DNA of 64,000 bases, taken from the NCBI GenBank assembly GCA_023453795.1, contig JAEXSP010000019.1, positions 1 through 64,000 of the forward strand, read 5' to 3'. The notes under the pieces were generated by a model. The model did not search any database, had not been told where the DNA came from, and saw only the letters and a list, made by a program, of their open reading frames with translations. The DNA comes from Bacillota bacterium. GTDB lineage: Bacteria > Bacillota > Clostridia > Acetivibrionales > JAEXSP01. This document shows, one piece after another, positions 26,205 through 35,027 of this stretch. The translations under genes were made by a program, and so were the position numbers. Numbering within the stretch: the first letter of the stretch is position 1; each line of letters starts with the position of its first letter.

Positions 26205-27529
26205 TCAATGCAATAAAACGCGTAAAAATAGAGAATTTTCAATCTCATAAGGATACGGTTCTGGAATTCATAAATGGACTGAATGTTATAATGGGGCCGT
26301 CCGATCAGGGTAAATCAGCCATACTCCGGGCTATAAAATGGGTTCTTTACAATGAGCCGAGGGGTATGGAGTTTATAAGACATGGCTCTTCAACAGCAAG
26401 GGTTTCGTTGGAATTCAGCAATGGGAATACTGTAATCAGAGAAAGATCCAAATCAAAAAACAGATATACTGTAATAGATAACGAAGGTAAAGAAAGCATT
26501 TTTGAGGGATTTGGCAACGAAATACCTGAGGAAGTCATAAAAGCCCATGGCATACCGAAAATACAGCTTGATTCTGATATCTCTTCAAGCTTAAATATAG
26601 GTGACCAACTTGAAGGGCCATTTTTATTGTCCGAATCGGGATCGGTCAGAGCAAAAGCTATCGGAAGGCTTACAGGCCTGCATATCATTGACAAGGCGTT
26701 AAGAGACTGTTCTGTTGATCTCAGGAGGGAAGCCCAAACAGGTGAAAGGCACAAGAAGGAGCTTGAGGAGCTTAATGAAAGAATATCGGCTTTTGATAGT
26801 CTTGAGCGGATTAAAAATATAATCGATGATACAGGCGGTATTATAAGACTGCTGGAAAGCTTGGCAGAAAAGAGAAATATTCTCGAAAACAAGAAAAAAG
26901 CTCTCAAAGAGGTCAGGGAAAGCCATTACCAAGCTGAAAGCATTATGAAGAAAACTCATATGCTGTCTGAAACAGAAATATCAATAAAAAAAGCTGTTGC
27001 CTTGAAAACCAGATTTGAAAAGCTAGTTGAGCTTCAAAGAAAAATAGGCTCTTTAAATATTGAAATACAGACAGCAGAAAGGCTTCTGAATAAAACTGAC
27101 AATCTGGGAATGCTTCAGCAGTCACTGGAAAAAGTTCAGAAAATGTCCGGAAAGCTTGAAGCGTTATCAACCTTATCTGCCAGACTTAATTTGATCTTAA
27201 ATGAAATTACGGAATCCCAAAGCTATATTAAAAATACTGCAGTCATACACGAAAAAGAAAAGACAATTGATAAAATAAATGACGATATTAAAAAATTTAA
27301 GGATTACAGCGACCTGCTTCAAAGGTATAATATTATTTCAAACCACCTTTCAGAGGGGAACAAGTACCTTGAAAAGAATATCAATGACACTGACGTCTTG
27401 TTAAAGGAATACTCGATAGCCTTGAAGAAGGCGGGTAAATGTCCGTTATGCAAGAGCGAGATAAATGAATCTGTCATTGATGAGGTAATAAAGCATTATC
27501 GGGAGGTTCATGAAAATGGCGGACTATGA
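26201..27529 (+). CDS. SbcC/Rad50-like ATPase ending at the zinc hook (half-length)
   Basis: 442 residues. The N-terminal ATP-binding lobe is intact: VKIENFQSHKDTVLEFINGLNVIMGPSDQGKSAILRAI holds the Walker A motif (GPSDQGKS near 33-40). A long coiled coil follows (about 165-415), then a zinc hook CPLCKSEI (about 420-427) and a short end. A full Rad50/SbcC would continue with a return coil, LSGGQ signature and Walker B; all are absent here, and the next gene does not supply them. It overlaps the nuclease gene (ATGA) and the next small gene. The gene has no frameshift that would rescue a longer frame. It could act as half of a trans-assembled ATPase or as a specialised clamp. Confidence 0.8.
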   Translation: MINAIKRVKIENFQSHKDTVLEFINGLNVIMGPSDQGKSAILRAIKWVLYNEPRGMEFIRHGSSTARVSLEFSNGNTVIRERSKSKNRYTVIDNEGKESIFEGFGNEIPEEVIKAHGIPKIQLDSDISSSLNIGDQLEGPFLLSESGSVRAKAIGRLTGLHIIDKALRDCSVDLRREAQTGERHKKELEELNERISAFDSLERIKNIIDDTGGIIRLLESLAEKRNILENKKKALKEVRESHYQAESIMKKTHMLSETEISIKKAVALKTRFEKLVELQRKIGSLNIEIQTAERLLNKTDNLGMLQQSLEKVQKMSGKLEALSTLSARLNLILNEITESQSYIKNTAVIHEKEKTIDKINDDIKKFKDYSDLLQRYNIISNHLSEGNKYLEKNINDTDVLLKEYSIALKKAGKCPLCKSEINESVIDEVIKHYREVHENGGL

Positions 27530-27767
27530 AAAATCGATCAATAAGCTCAAGGATGACCTGGATAAGGCTAAGAGCTTGAGAATAAGAGCTGAAGCCAGGT
27601 TGGAGCAGCTAAACAAGCAGAAACAGGACATATTGGCGGAAATAGAGAGCCTAGGAGTAAAGCCGGAGGAGCTTGAAAACGAGATAGAGCTTTTAAAAAA
27701 AGAAATTGAAGAACTTATTGAGAAAGCAAACAGGATGCTGCCTGAAGATTTGCTCAGGAGTGTTTAA
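27516..27767 (+). CDS. Small coiled-coil protein of the SbcD/half-Rad50 cassette
   Basis: 83 residues, nearly all charged helix with heptads (INKLKDDLDKAKSLRIRAEA, LEQLNKQKQDILAEIESLG, ELENEIELLKKEIEELIEKA). ATG 27516 is preferred to 27510 because GGGAGG is nine bases upstream. It overlaps the end of the half-Rad50 gene by 14 bases, so the three genes are one translationally coupled unit. It contains no Walker B or ABC signature. It could be a partner of the truncated coiled coil; no family recognised. Confidence 0.75.
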   Translation: MADYEKSINKLKDDLDKAKSLRIRAEARLEQLNKQKQDILAEIESLGVKPEELENEIELLKKEIEELIEKANRMLPEDLLRSV

Positions 27768-27861
27768 ACAGCGACATCCGGTAGTTTTCCGATTACCACA
27801 AATTAGCAGATATTTCGTTTTTAAAACGGTTATTAAGTTTAAATCATAACCTAAATATATA

Positions 27862-27890
27862 TTGACAAATAAGTTATATAAATCAATAAT
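27862..27890 (+). promoter_or_regulatory. Promoter of rimO-pgsA
   Basis: TTGACA at 27862-27867 and AATAAT at 27885-27890 with a 17-base spacer, 34 bases before the TTG start of rimO. Confidence 0.6.
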
Positions 27891-27924
27891 GTATTTAGTT
27901 CTAAGTTAGGAGTGCATATACAAA

Positions 27925-29265
27925 TTGAAAAAAAAGATAGGCGTTGTTTCGCTTGGCTGTCCTAAGAACCTTGTGGACAGTGAAATAATGTTGGGCCTGC
28001 TTCAAAAAGATAATTATGAGATTACAAGCGATCAGAATGATGCTGATATAATCATTGTTAACACATGCGGATTCATAGAGTCTGCCAAACAGGAATCGAT
28101 CAATTCTATTCTTGAAATGGCTGAATACAAGAAAAAGAAGTGCAAACTCCTTATTGTTACAGGGTGCCTTGCTGAAAGATATAAATCCATGATTCTTGAA
28201 GAAATGCCTGAAGTTGATGCCGTTATCGGAACAGGGGATTATGGCAGGATTACTTCGATTATTGAAAGTGCATATAAGGGTGAAAGAATTTTATATTACG
28301 GGCACCTTGATGAAATAGGATACCTTGAGAATACAAGACTTGTTTCTACCGGTAAGGGTTATGCTTACCTGAAGATTGCAGAAGGCTGTGACAATTGCTG
28401 TACTTATTGCATTATTCCATCACTTAGGGGGCGGTACAGGAGCAGAAGGATTGAGGATATCCTGAAAGAAGCCGAAGATCTGGTGAAAAGCGGGATTAAG
28501 GAAGTAATACTGGTTGCCCAGGATACTACTCGCTATGGAATAGATATTTATAATGAAAGAAAACTTGTTGATTTGATCAGGAAACTCAGCGGAATAGTAG
28601 GATTGGAATGGATCAGGCTTTTATACTGCTATCCCGAAGAAATAGATGAACGGTTGATTAACGAAATTGCAGTCAATACTAAGGTTTGCAAGTACCTTGA
28701 CATTCCCATTCAGCATATCAGCGACAGAGTATTGAAAGCGATGGGAAGAAGAGGCAGCAGCGAAGAGATTAAAGCTCTTATGAAGAAGCTCAGGGAAAAG
28801 GTTCCGGGTATTATAATCAGGACGACGTTTATTGTTGGCTTTCCCGGAGAAGATGAAAAGGATTTTGAGTTATTATATAATTTTGTTAAAGAATACAGGT
28901 TTGACAAGCTGGGTGTATTTACTTATTCTAAAGAAGAGGATACGCCTGCTGCCAAAATGAAAAATCAAATTAAAAGCAAGGATAAGCAAGAAAGACATAA
29001 TAGAATAATGTCTTTACAAAGGGACATTGCCGTTGAAAGCAGTGCAGCACGCATAGGTAAAGTATATCGGGCACTGTTTGAAGGAATATCTGATGACGGT
29101 ATATTCTATTATGGAAGAACTTACGCAGAAGCTCCTGAGATAGATGCAGAGGTGTATTTTACAAGCCCCGAGCCTCTTGAACCTGGAGATATGATAAATA
29201 TTAAAGTATTAAATACTCAAGAATATGATTTGATAGGAGAGGTTATTAATGAATTTACCGAATAA
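27925..29265 (+). CDS. rimO: RimO, ribosomal protein S12 methylthiotransferase
   Basis: 446 residues, full length. The N-terminal MTTase domain has three cysteines for one cluster (SLGCPKNLVDSE, NTCGFIESAKQE, VTGCLAERY). The radical SAM motif is CDNCCTYCIIP near 154-164, and a TRAM domain ends the protein. LGCPKNLVDSE is diagnostic of RimO over MiaB. It methylthiolates an Asp of ribosomal protein S12. The start is TTG with GGAGTG about 11 bases upstream. Its end overlaps pgsA by 17 bases. Confidence 0.95.
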   Translation: MKKKIGVVSLGCPKNLVDSEIMLGLLQKDNYEITSDQNDADIIIVNTCGFIESAKQESINSILEMAEYKKKKCKLLIVTGCLAERYKSMILEEMPEVDAVIGTGDYGRITSIIESAYKGERILYYGHLDEIGYLENTRLVSTGKGYAYLKIAEGCDNCCTYCIIPSLRGRYRSRRIEDILKEAEDLVKSGIKEVILVAQDTTRYGIDIYNERKLVDLIRKLSGIVGLEWIRLLYCYPEEIDERLINEIAVNTKVCKYLDIPIQHISDRVLKAMGRRGSSEEIKALMKKLREKVPGIIIRTTFIVGFPGEDEKDFELLYNFVKEYRFDKLGVFTYSKEEDTPAAKMKNQIKSKDKQERHNRIMSLQRDIAVESSAARIGKVYRALFEGISDDGIFYYGRTYAEAPEIDAEVYFTSPEPLEPGDMINIKVLNTQEYDLIGEVINEFTE

Positions 29266-29875
29266 GATCACATTATCAAGAATTTTTCTGGTTCCCGTTT
29301 TCATGCTGTTTGTAATACAGCTGCCTCATTGGGCTACGCAAGCATGGCCGATATTGGATGGCTACAATGATTTCATTAAAAATTACGGTTATTATATAGG
29401 AGCTATATTTTATATAATCGCTTCAAGCACTGATGGGGTTGACGGCTATATAGCAAGAAAAAGGAAGCAGGTAACAACTCTCGGTAAATTCATGGATCCG
29501 ATTGCAGATAAATTGCTTACTACCGCAGCACTTATTGCTTTAGTCGAAAGATACGGTGCAAATCCTGATTCGCTTACAATGGGCGTCAGCGGTTGGTGTG
29601 CTATGATAATAATTGCAAGAGAGCTGCTTGTTACAGGCTTGAGACTTGCTGCAGCCGGACAGGGAATAGTAATTGCAGCCGGGAAACTCGGTAAAATCAA
29701 AATGATTATTCAGACTATAGCGATATCGGTAGCTTTGCTTAACAATTATCCAATGAGCGAATTTACAAAATTTCCTTTCGATGCAATATTGATGACGGCT
29801 GCGGTTATTATAACGGTTTGGTCGGGAATAGATTATTTCGTTAAAAACGCTAAAGTTTTAAATTCTGAAAAATAA
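29249..29875 (+). CDS. pgsA: CDP-diacylglycerol-glycerol-3-phosphate 3-phosphatidyltransferase
   Basis: 208 residues with four or five hydrophobic helices and the CDP-alcohol phosphotransferase motif TDGVDGYIARKR...GKFMDPIADK near 64-92. It makes phosphatidylglycerol phosphate in the membrane. MNLPNKITLSRIFLVPVFM is a typical PgsA start. The gene begins within the 3' end of rimO, a common clostridial pair, and is closed by a hairpin. Confidence 0.94.
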   Translation: MNLPNKITLSRIFLVPVFMLFVIQLPHWATQAWPILDGYNDFIKNYGYYIGAIFYIIASSTDGVDGYIARKRKQVTTLGKFMDPIADKLLTTAALIALVERYGANPDSLTMGVSGWCAMIIIARELLVTGLRLAAAGQGIVIAAGKLGKIKMIIQTIAISVALLNNYPMSEFTKFPFDAILMTAAVIITVWSGIDYFVKNAKVLNSEK

Positions 29876-29896
29876 TATTTTGTAATTTCATAAAGA

Positions 29897-29940
29897 TGAG
29901 GAATGATTGCACACTAATTGCATTTCATTTCTCATTTTTT
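29897..29940 (+). terminator. Terminator after pgsA
   Basis: TGAGGAATGATTGCA pairs imperfectly with TGCATTTCATTTCTCA around a short loop, followed by a T run to 29940. Confidence 0.75.
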
Positions 29941-30015
29941 AATGGCCCAAATTATTGAAATATAAGCTTTATAGCATATAAAAAAATAATTCTGGGAAAA
30001 TATTGACGTAAAATC

Positions 30016-30044
30016 TTGCATATAAATTAATTATATTATATACT
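30016..30044 (+). promoter_or_regulatory. Promoter of the fapR operon
   Basis: TTGCAT (30016-30021) and TATACT (30039-30044) with a 17-base spacer, upstream of fapR and just before a FapR-like operator. Confidence 0.6.
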
Positions 30045-30058
30045 TTTAACAGCAATAA

Positions 30059-30075
30059 TTAGTATCAGGTAATAA
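30059..30075 (+). promoter_or_regulatory. FapR operator
   Basis: TTAGTATCAGGTAATAA, a 17-base imperfect dyad close to the Bacillus FapR site (TTAGTA-N5-TACTAA type), placed 15 bases past the -10 element. FapR would repress here and malonyl-CoA would relieve it. The match is by eye. Confidence 0.7.
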
Positions 30076-30095
30076 TTATAACGAAGAGGTGGAAT

Positions 30096-30662
30096 ATGAG
30101 CAGGTCTTCCCTTATGAAAAAGGAAAGGCAAGGTGTTCTTGTAACAAGAATAAATGAAGATCCGTTTCTTACTGATGAGGAACTTTCTGACATCTTTTCT
30201 GTTAGTGTGCCTACAATAAGGCTTGATAGGTTGGAACTCGGAATCCCCGAGCTTCGTGAAAGAATAAAAAATGTAGCGGAGAAAAGCTACAGCAAGGTAA
30301 AATCGCTTCAGAGCAAGGAAATAGTTGGTGAACTGATAGATCTCAATCTAAACAGCAACGGAATTTCAATACTTGAAACTGATCAAAGTATGTCTTTTGA
30401 GAAAACAAAGATTGTCAGGGGTCATTTCATTTATTCATTGGCAGAGTCTCTTGCAATAGCCGTTATTGATGCTCATGTGGCATTGGTAGGAGTTGCAAAC
30501 ATTAAATATAAAACACCTGTCTATGCCGGAAGTAAACTTATTGCAAGGGCTGAAGTAAGAAGGATAAAAGAAAACAACTTCATCGTCTGGGTCAAAATAG
30601 TTGAAAAGCAGTTGGAGGTCTTCAGGGGCAAGTTTATTCTTGTATCCCTTGAAAAAATATGA
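30096..30662 (+). CDS. fapR: FapR, fatty acid biosynthesis repressor
   Basis: 188 residues. The N-terminal DeoR-like helix-turn-helix (about 10-50, LTDEELSDIFSVSVPTIRLD) is followed by a hot-dog fold effector domain with GHFIYSLAESLAIAVIDAHVALVG and KYKTPVYAGSKLIARAEV. FapR senses malonyl-CoA and controls fatty acid and phospholipid genes. It is the first gene of the plsX-fab cluster and has a matching operator upstream of itself. RBS GAGGTGG before ATG. Confidence 0.93.
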   Translation: MSRSSLMKKERQGVLVTRINEDPFLTDEELSDIFSVSVPTIRLDRLELGIPELRERIKNVAEKSYSKVKSLQSKEIVGELIDLNLNSNGISILETDQSMSFEKTKIVRGHFIYSLAESLAIAVIDAHVALVGVANIKYKTPVYAGSKLIARAEVRRIKENNFIVWVKIVEKQLEVFRGKFILVSLEKI

Positions 30663-30720
30663 AATAGGATGTAATTTTAATAGTGTTTATTATAATACTA
30701 ATTTTAGGGAGTGAATATTT

Positions 30721-31734
30721 TTGATTATTCTGGTTGACGCAATGGGCGGGGACAACGCACCGCGCGAAATAGTATTAGGGTGCATGGATGCTATTAGCGA
30801 ATCAGATGGTTTTGATATTTTATTGATTGGCGACAGCGAAAAAATTAATAATATAATAAGTGAAAAGAAATTTGTTAATCCAAGACTTAAAATTCATCAC
30901 GCATCTGATGTAATTACAGGTGAGGATGTTCCGACAAAGGCAATCAGAAACAAAAAGGATTCTTCGATGGTAGTGGGCTTTAACCTTCTGAAAGAAGGAA
31001 AAGGAGATGTTTTTCTATCGGCAGGCAATACAGGAGCACTTCTTGCCGGAGGGCTTTTCATATTGGGAAGAATTAAGGGTGTGGATAGGCCTGCCCTGGC
31101 ACCTATAGTTCCTACAGCAACGGGAGCAACTCTTATTATTGACGGCGGCGCAAATACTGTTTGCAAGCCGATAAACCTTTTACAATTCGGTGTTATGGGT
31201 TCTCTGTATATGAAAGAGGTTTTTGGTATTGAGAGTCCGAAGGTCGGAATTGTGAATGTAGGATCTGAAGAAAAGAAAGGCAATGAGTTTATCAAGCAGT
31301 CATCTTCTTTGCTGTCAAAAGCAAATATCAATTTTATAGGAAATGTTGAAGGCAACCAGATTCCAGAGGGAAAAGTTGATGTAGCTGTCTGTGATGGCTT
31401 CACTGGCAATGTAGTTCTCAAATTCATGGAGGGTTTGGCAAGAACCTTGATTGGAGAGCTTAAAGGGGTTTTTCTTAAAAGCTTTATAACCAAAGTCTCT
31501 TATTTGGCAATTAAAAAACATTTTAAAAACTTTTCAAAAAAACTGGATGCATCAGAGAACGGCGGAGCACCGTTGCTGGGTATTAACGGCAGAGTAATAA
31601 AAGGGCATGGAAATTCAAAAGCAAAGGCGATAAAAAGTGCAATTAATAAAGCATATGTGTTTGCGCAAAGCACAATGATCGAGCAATTGAAAGAGCAATT
31701 CATAAATACGGAGGTAGAGGAGATTGAGCAGTAA
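30721..31734 (+). CDS. plsX: PlsX, acyl-ACP:phosphate acyltransferase
   Basis: 337 residues. Signature segments are ILVDAMGGDNAPREIVLG, SAGNTGALLAGG, LIIDGGAN and VAVCDGFTGNVVLKFMEGLA. It converts acyl-ACP to acyl-phosphate, the first step of membrane phospholipid synthesis. The start is TTG; GGGAGTG lies about nine bases upstream. Its end overlaps the TTG start of fabH by 11 bases. Confidence 0.95.
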   Translation: MIILVDAMGGDNAPREIVLGCMDAISESDGFDILLIGDSEKINNIISEKKFVNPRLKIHHASDVITGEDVPTKAIRNKKDSSMVVGFNLLKEGKGDVFLSAGNTGALLAGGLFILGRIKGVDRPALAPIVPTATGATLIIDGGANTVCKPINLLQFGVMGSLYMKEVFGIESPKVGIVNVGSEEKKGNEFIKQSSSLLSKANINFIGNVEGNQIPEGKVDVAVCDGFTGNVVLKFMEGLARTLIGELKGVFLKSFITKVSYLAIKKHFKNFSKKLDASENGGAPLLGINGRVIKGHGNSKAKAIKSAINKAYVFAQSTMIEQLKEQFINTEVEEIEQ

Positions 31735-32719
31735 TTTTGGGGTTGGTATTTTAGGCATGGGAAGTTATTTGCCTGATAAAGTTTTACGTAATCAGGATCT
31801 GGAAAAAATGGTTGAAACTTCAGATGAATGGATTGTAAAAAGGACAGGAATTTCAGAAAGAAGGATATTGGAAAAAGACGAGCCTGCATATAAAATGGGT
31901 GTCGAGGCTGCTAAAAAAGCGTTGGAAGATGCCGGCTTAACTGCTGAAGATGTTGATCTTATTATATGTGCGACAGTTTCAGCGGATTATGTTTATCCCC
32001 AGACAGCATGTCTGATACAAGCTGGGATAGGTGCAAAAAGAGCGGCTGCTTTTGATATAAATGTAGCATGCTCGGGCTTCGTTTACGGTATAACCATAGC
32101 ACAGCAGTTTATTTCAACGGGATGCTATAATAAAGTATTGGTTGTTGGCTGTGAAGGTATTTCCAGAACAGTAGACTGGGAAGACAGAAATACCTGTGTT
32201 CTTTTTGGAGATGGTGCAGGAGCAGCGGTATTGGGTAAGGTAGAAGAAGGATATGGAATATTGTCAACAAATCTTGGGGCAGACGGTGAATCAGGAAAAT
32301 GTGTTACTCTTCCGTGTTACTTCCTTGATGAAGAAGATTTAAGCCATAGGGTTCATGATAATAAGCAGGTCATCTGGATGGATGGCGGGGAAGTGTTTAA
32401 ATTTGCGGTAAAGATCATGGCTCAAGCTACAGAAGAAGTTGTTGGAAAAGCAGCATTGACTTTGGATGACATAAGCATGTTTTTCCCTCATCAGGCGAAT
32501 ACAAGAATTATAGAAGGAGCTTTAAAAAGGCTTCATGTTAAGGCGGAAAGGACATATCCGATTATACAGAAGTATGGAAATATTTCATCTGCATCAATAC
32601 CCGTAGGAATTGATGAGGCCGCAAGAGCAGGGAAAATTAAGAAAGGCGATAATATTGTATTGGTAGGCTTCGGAGGAGGCCTGACATGGGCGTCTGCAGT
32701 AGTTAAATGGGCGAAGTAA
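31724..32719 (+). CDS. fabH: FabH, beta-ketoacyl-ACP synthase III
   Basis: 331 residues. The catalytic Cys is C116 (INVACSGF), the His is in FFPHQANTRI and the Asn in YGNISSASIP. The N-terminal specificity region is WIVKRTGISERRI. It condenses acetyl- or branched acyl-CoA with malonyl-ACP to start chains. TTG start with GGAGG a few bases upstream, inside plsX. A small hairpin (GTCAC-TAT-GTGAC) lies in the gap before fabD. No enoyl-ACP reductase gene (fabK or fabI) follows, as it does in some clostridia. Confidence 0.95.
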   Translation: MSSNFGVGILGMGSYLPDKVLRNQDLEKMVETSDEWIVKRTGISERRILEKDEPAYKMGVEAAKKALEDAGLTAEDVDLIICATVSADYVYPQTACLIQAGIGAKRAAAFDINVACSGFVYGITIAQQFISTGCYNKVLVVGCEGISRTVDWEDRNTCVLFGDGAGAAVLGKVEEGYGILSTNLGADGESGKCVTLPCYFLDEEDLSHRVHDNKQVIWMDGGEVFKFAVKIMAQATEEVVGKAALTLDDISMFFPHQANTRIIEGALKRLHVKAERTYPIIQKYGNISSASIPVGIDEAARAGKIKKGDNIVLVGFGGGLTWASAVVKWAK

Positions 32720-32822
32720 GCTCCTCCAGTCACTATGTGACAGCCTCCTTAATAGGGCGGCTAAGTTTTTGCAAATTGAGATGTATAGATATAAATAAAT
32801 TATTTGAAATCGGAGGTAATCA

Positions 32823-33758
32823 ATGGGTAAGATTGCATTTATATTCTCAGGACAAGGCGCACAGTATGTAGGAATGGGCAAACAGATAGCAGAAGCTTAC
32901 GGTTCGGCAAATGAAATATTTGAACAGGCAACGGAAACCTTAGGCTTTGACATCAAAAAAATGGTCTTTGAAAGTGATGATGAAACCTTAAAAATAACCG
33001 AAAACACCCAGCCTGCTATAGTGACTATGAGTATTGCGTGCTTGCAGCCCTTGCTTGAAAAGGGAATCAAGCCTGATGCAGTAGCAGGGTTGAGTCTTGG
33101 TGAATATTCGGCTCATGTTGCGGCAGGAACCATGTCTTTTAAGGATGCGGTTGCTCTTGTAAGAAAAAGGGGAAAATTCATGCAGGAAGCAGTTCCTGTG
33201 GGAGTCGGAGCAATGGCGGCAATACTTGGACTTGAGAGTGAAGCTGTAATTGAATGCTGCAAAGCAGCTTCTTCAGAAGGTGTTGCGGAACCCGCAAACT
33301 TCAATTGCCCGGGTCAGATCGTTGTAGCAGGTGAAGTGAAAGCAGTAGAAAAAGTGATAGAACTTGCTAAGGAAAAGGGAGCAAAAAGAGCAATGGTTTT
33401 ACCTGTAAGCGCTCCATTCCATTGCAGTCTTTTGAAGCCGGCCGGCGAGAAGCTTGCTGCAGAGCTTGAAAAGGTGCAGCTCAATGATATTGCTATACCT
33501 GTTGTAACAAATGTTACAGCTGATTTTGTAACAGACAAAAGCAAAGTAAAAGATCTTCTTATAAAGCAGGTAAGCACATCTACCAGATGGGAAGACTCAG
33601 TCAGGAAGATGCTCGAAAACGGCGTTGATACATTTATAGAAATCGGGCCGGGAAAAACACTTTGCGGATTTGTTAAGAAGATCAGCAAGGAAGCGGTTAC
33701 TTTGAACGTTGAGGATTTAGATTCATTAAACAGCACATTAACTGCACTTGGTGTTTAA
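32823..33758 (+). CDS. fabD: FabD, malonyl-CoA:ACP transacylase
   Basis: 311 residues. Motifs are FIFSGQGAQYVGMG near 5-18, the nucleophile Ser in GLSLGEYSAH near 90-99, and the His in VSAPFHCSLLKPA near 195. It moves malonyl groups from CoA to ACP for elongation. ATG preceded by GGAGGT. It lies between fabH and fabG, the usual order. Confidence 0.95.
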   Translation: MGKIAFIFSGQGAQYVGMGKQIAEAYGSANEIFEQATETLGFDIKKMVFESDDETLKITENTQPAIVTMSIACLQPLLEKGIKPDAVAGLSLGEYSAHVAAGTMSFKDAVALVRKRGKFMQEAVPVGVGAMAAILGLESEAVIECCKAASSEGVAEPANFNCPGQIVVAGEVKAVEKVIELAKEKGAKRAMVLPVSAPFHCSLLKPAGEKLAAELEKVQLNDIAIPVVTNVTADFVTDKSKVKDLLIKQVSTSTRWEDSVRKMLENGVDTFIEIGPGKTLCGFVKKISKEAVTLNVEDLDSLNSTLTALGV

Positions 33759-33840
33759 CAGCGGATAAAGTGTATGGCAGGAAGTTTGATGCTATTTTTA
33801 CCGTTGATTTGAATTATCAAGGCGGGGAGGTATGAATATT

Positions 33841-34584
33841 ATGCAATTAAAAGGGAAAACTGCACTTATAACCGGCTCAGGAAGGGGTTTGGGAAAGGCA
33901 ATAGCAATAAAGCTCGCTCAGCTTGGTGCAAATGTAATGCTCCATGGTAGTGCCGGATCCAAAAGCATAGATGCAACAGTCGAAGAATTTAAAGCCGCCG
34001 GATATAATTTTGCAGTTACTACATGTGATGTTAGAGATGAAGAAGCTGTAAAAGAAGCTGTTAAAACAGCTGTCAATACCTTTGGAAGTCTTGATATTCT
34101 GGTTAACAATGCGGGTATTACCAAGGATAAGCCTTTATTAATGATGTCGGGAGAAGATTGGGACTCTGTTCTTGATATCAACCTGAAAGGCGCATTTACT
34201 TGCACAAAGGCTGCCGGTAAAGTAATGATCAAGCAAAAAAGAGGAAAAATCATAAATATTTCATCTGTAGCAGGCGTATACGGAAATAAGGGGCAGGCCA
34301 ATTATTCAGCTTCCAAAGCAGGAATGATAGGGCTTACGAAGACTACCGCAAAAGAGCTTGCTTCCAGGGGAATTACCTGTAATGCCGTTACTCCGGGGTT
34401 AATCCGGACTGAAATGACAGATGTATTACCTGAAGATGTAAGAAATACTTACTTAAACAATATAGCTCTCGGAAGGTTCGGGACACCCGAAGATGTAGCT
34501 AATGTTGTAGCTTTTCTTGCATCCGAGCTCTCAGATTATATCACGGGACAAGTAATTAATATTGACGGCGGATTAGTTATGTAA
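33841..34584 (+). CDS. fabG: FabG, 3-oxoacyl-ACP reductase
   Basis: 247 residues. It is a short-chain dehydrogenase with the NADP motif TGSGRGLGKAIA, NNAGITKD, and the catalytic Ser-Tyr-Lys set (NISSVAGVYG...YSASKAG). It reduces 3-oxoacyl-ACP. ATG 33841 is chosen over an in-frame ATG at 33832, which directly abuts the GGGGAGGT ribosome binding site. Full length, with the expected position before acpP. Confidence 0.95.
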   Translation: MQLKGKTALITGSGRGLGKAIAIKLAQLGANVMLHGSAGSKSIDATVEEFKAAGYNFAVTTCDVRDEEAVKEAVKTAVNTFGSLDILVNNAGITKDKPLLMMSGEDWDSVLDINLKGAFTCTKAAGKVMIKQKRGKIINISSVAGVYGNKGQANYSASKAGMIGLTKTTAKELASRGITCNAVTPGLIRTEMTDVLPEDVRNTYLNNIALGRFGTPEDVANVVAFLASELSDYITGQVINIDGGLVM

Positions 34585-34669
34585 TAATATCATAAATGTA
34601 ATAGTGTTCCACATACTTTTACATATGGTAAGTACTAATTAATAACCCCCTTTGGAAGGAGGTGAATGT

Positions 34670-34897
34670 ATGGTATTTGAAAAAGTTAAAAAAATAATTG
34701 TTGAACAATTAGGTGTTGAAGAAGACGATGTTGCAATGGAATCTTCCTTTATAGACGATTTGGGAGCTGATTCACTTGATATAGTTGAATTGATCATGGC
34801 TTTAGAGGAGGAATTCGACCTAGAAATTCCTGACAGTGAGGCTGAAAAGATCACAACTGTAGGTGATGCAGTAGATTACATTAAAAATAACACATAA
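34670..34897 (+). CDS. acpP: Acyl carrier protein
   Basis: 75 residues, acidic and helical, with the phosphopantetheine Ser in GADSLDIVEL (S35). ATG 34670 is used; the TTG at 34652 lies upstream of the GGAAGGAGG ribosome binding site. It carries growing chains for the Fab enzymes. A strong terminator immediately follows, so fabF probably has its own start or relies on read-through. Confidence 0.97.
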   Translation: MVFEKVKKIIVEQLGVEEDDVAMESSFIDDLGADSLDIVELIMALEEEFDLEIPDSEAEKITTVGDAVDYIKNNT

Positions 34898-34923
34898 AAA
34901 AAGTCCCTCAAGGGACTTTTTTT
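34896..34923 (+). terminator. Terminator after acpP
   Basis: GTCCC pairs with GGGAC around TCAA, extended by seven A and seven T residues. It overlaps the acpP stop codon end. A classic strong terminator in the middle of the fab cluster. Confidence 0.92.
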
Positions 34924-35027
34924 ATGGTTTTTATTGGATCATTAGTTTTAGTAGCGACTCTGACATAGTCAGTTAATATAGAAAAGTAAATAGAAAATGC
35001 TTAAGCAAATTAATGGGAGGTTAAAAT

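Noticed and set aside
31500..31889. 129-residue minus-strand frame across plsX-fabH
   Set aside because: It is antisense to two certain genes and has no signal of its own.
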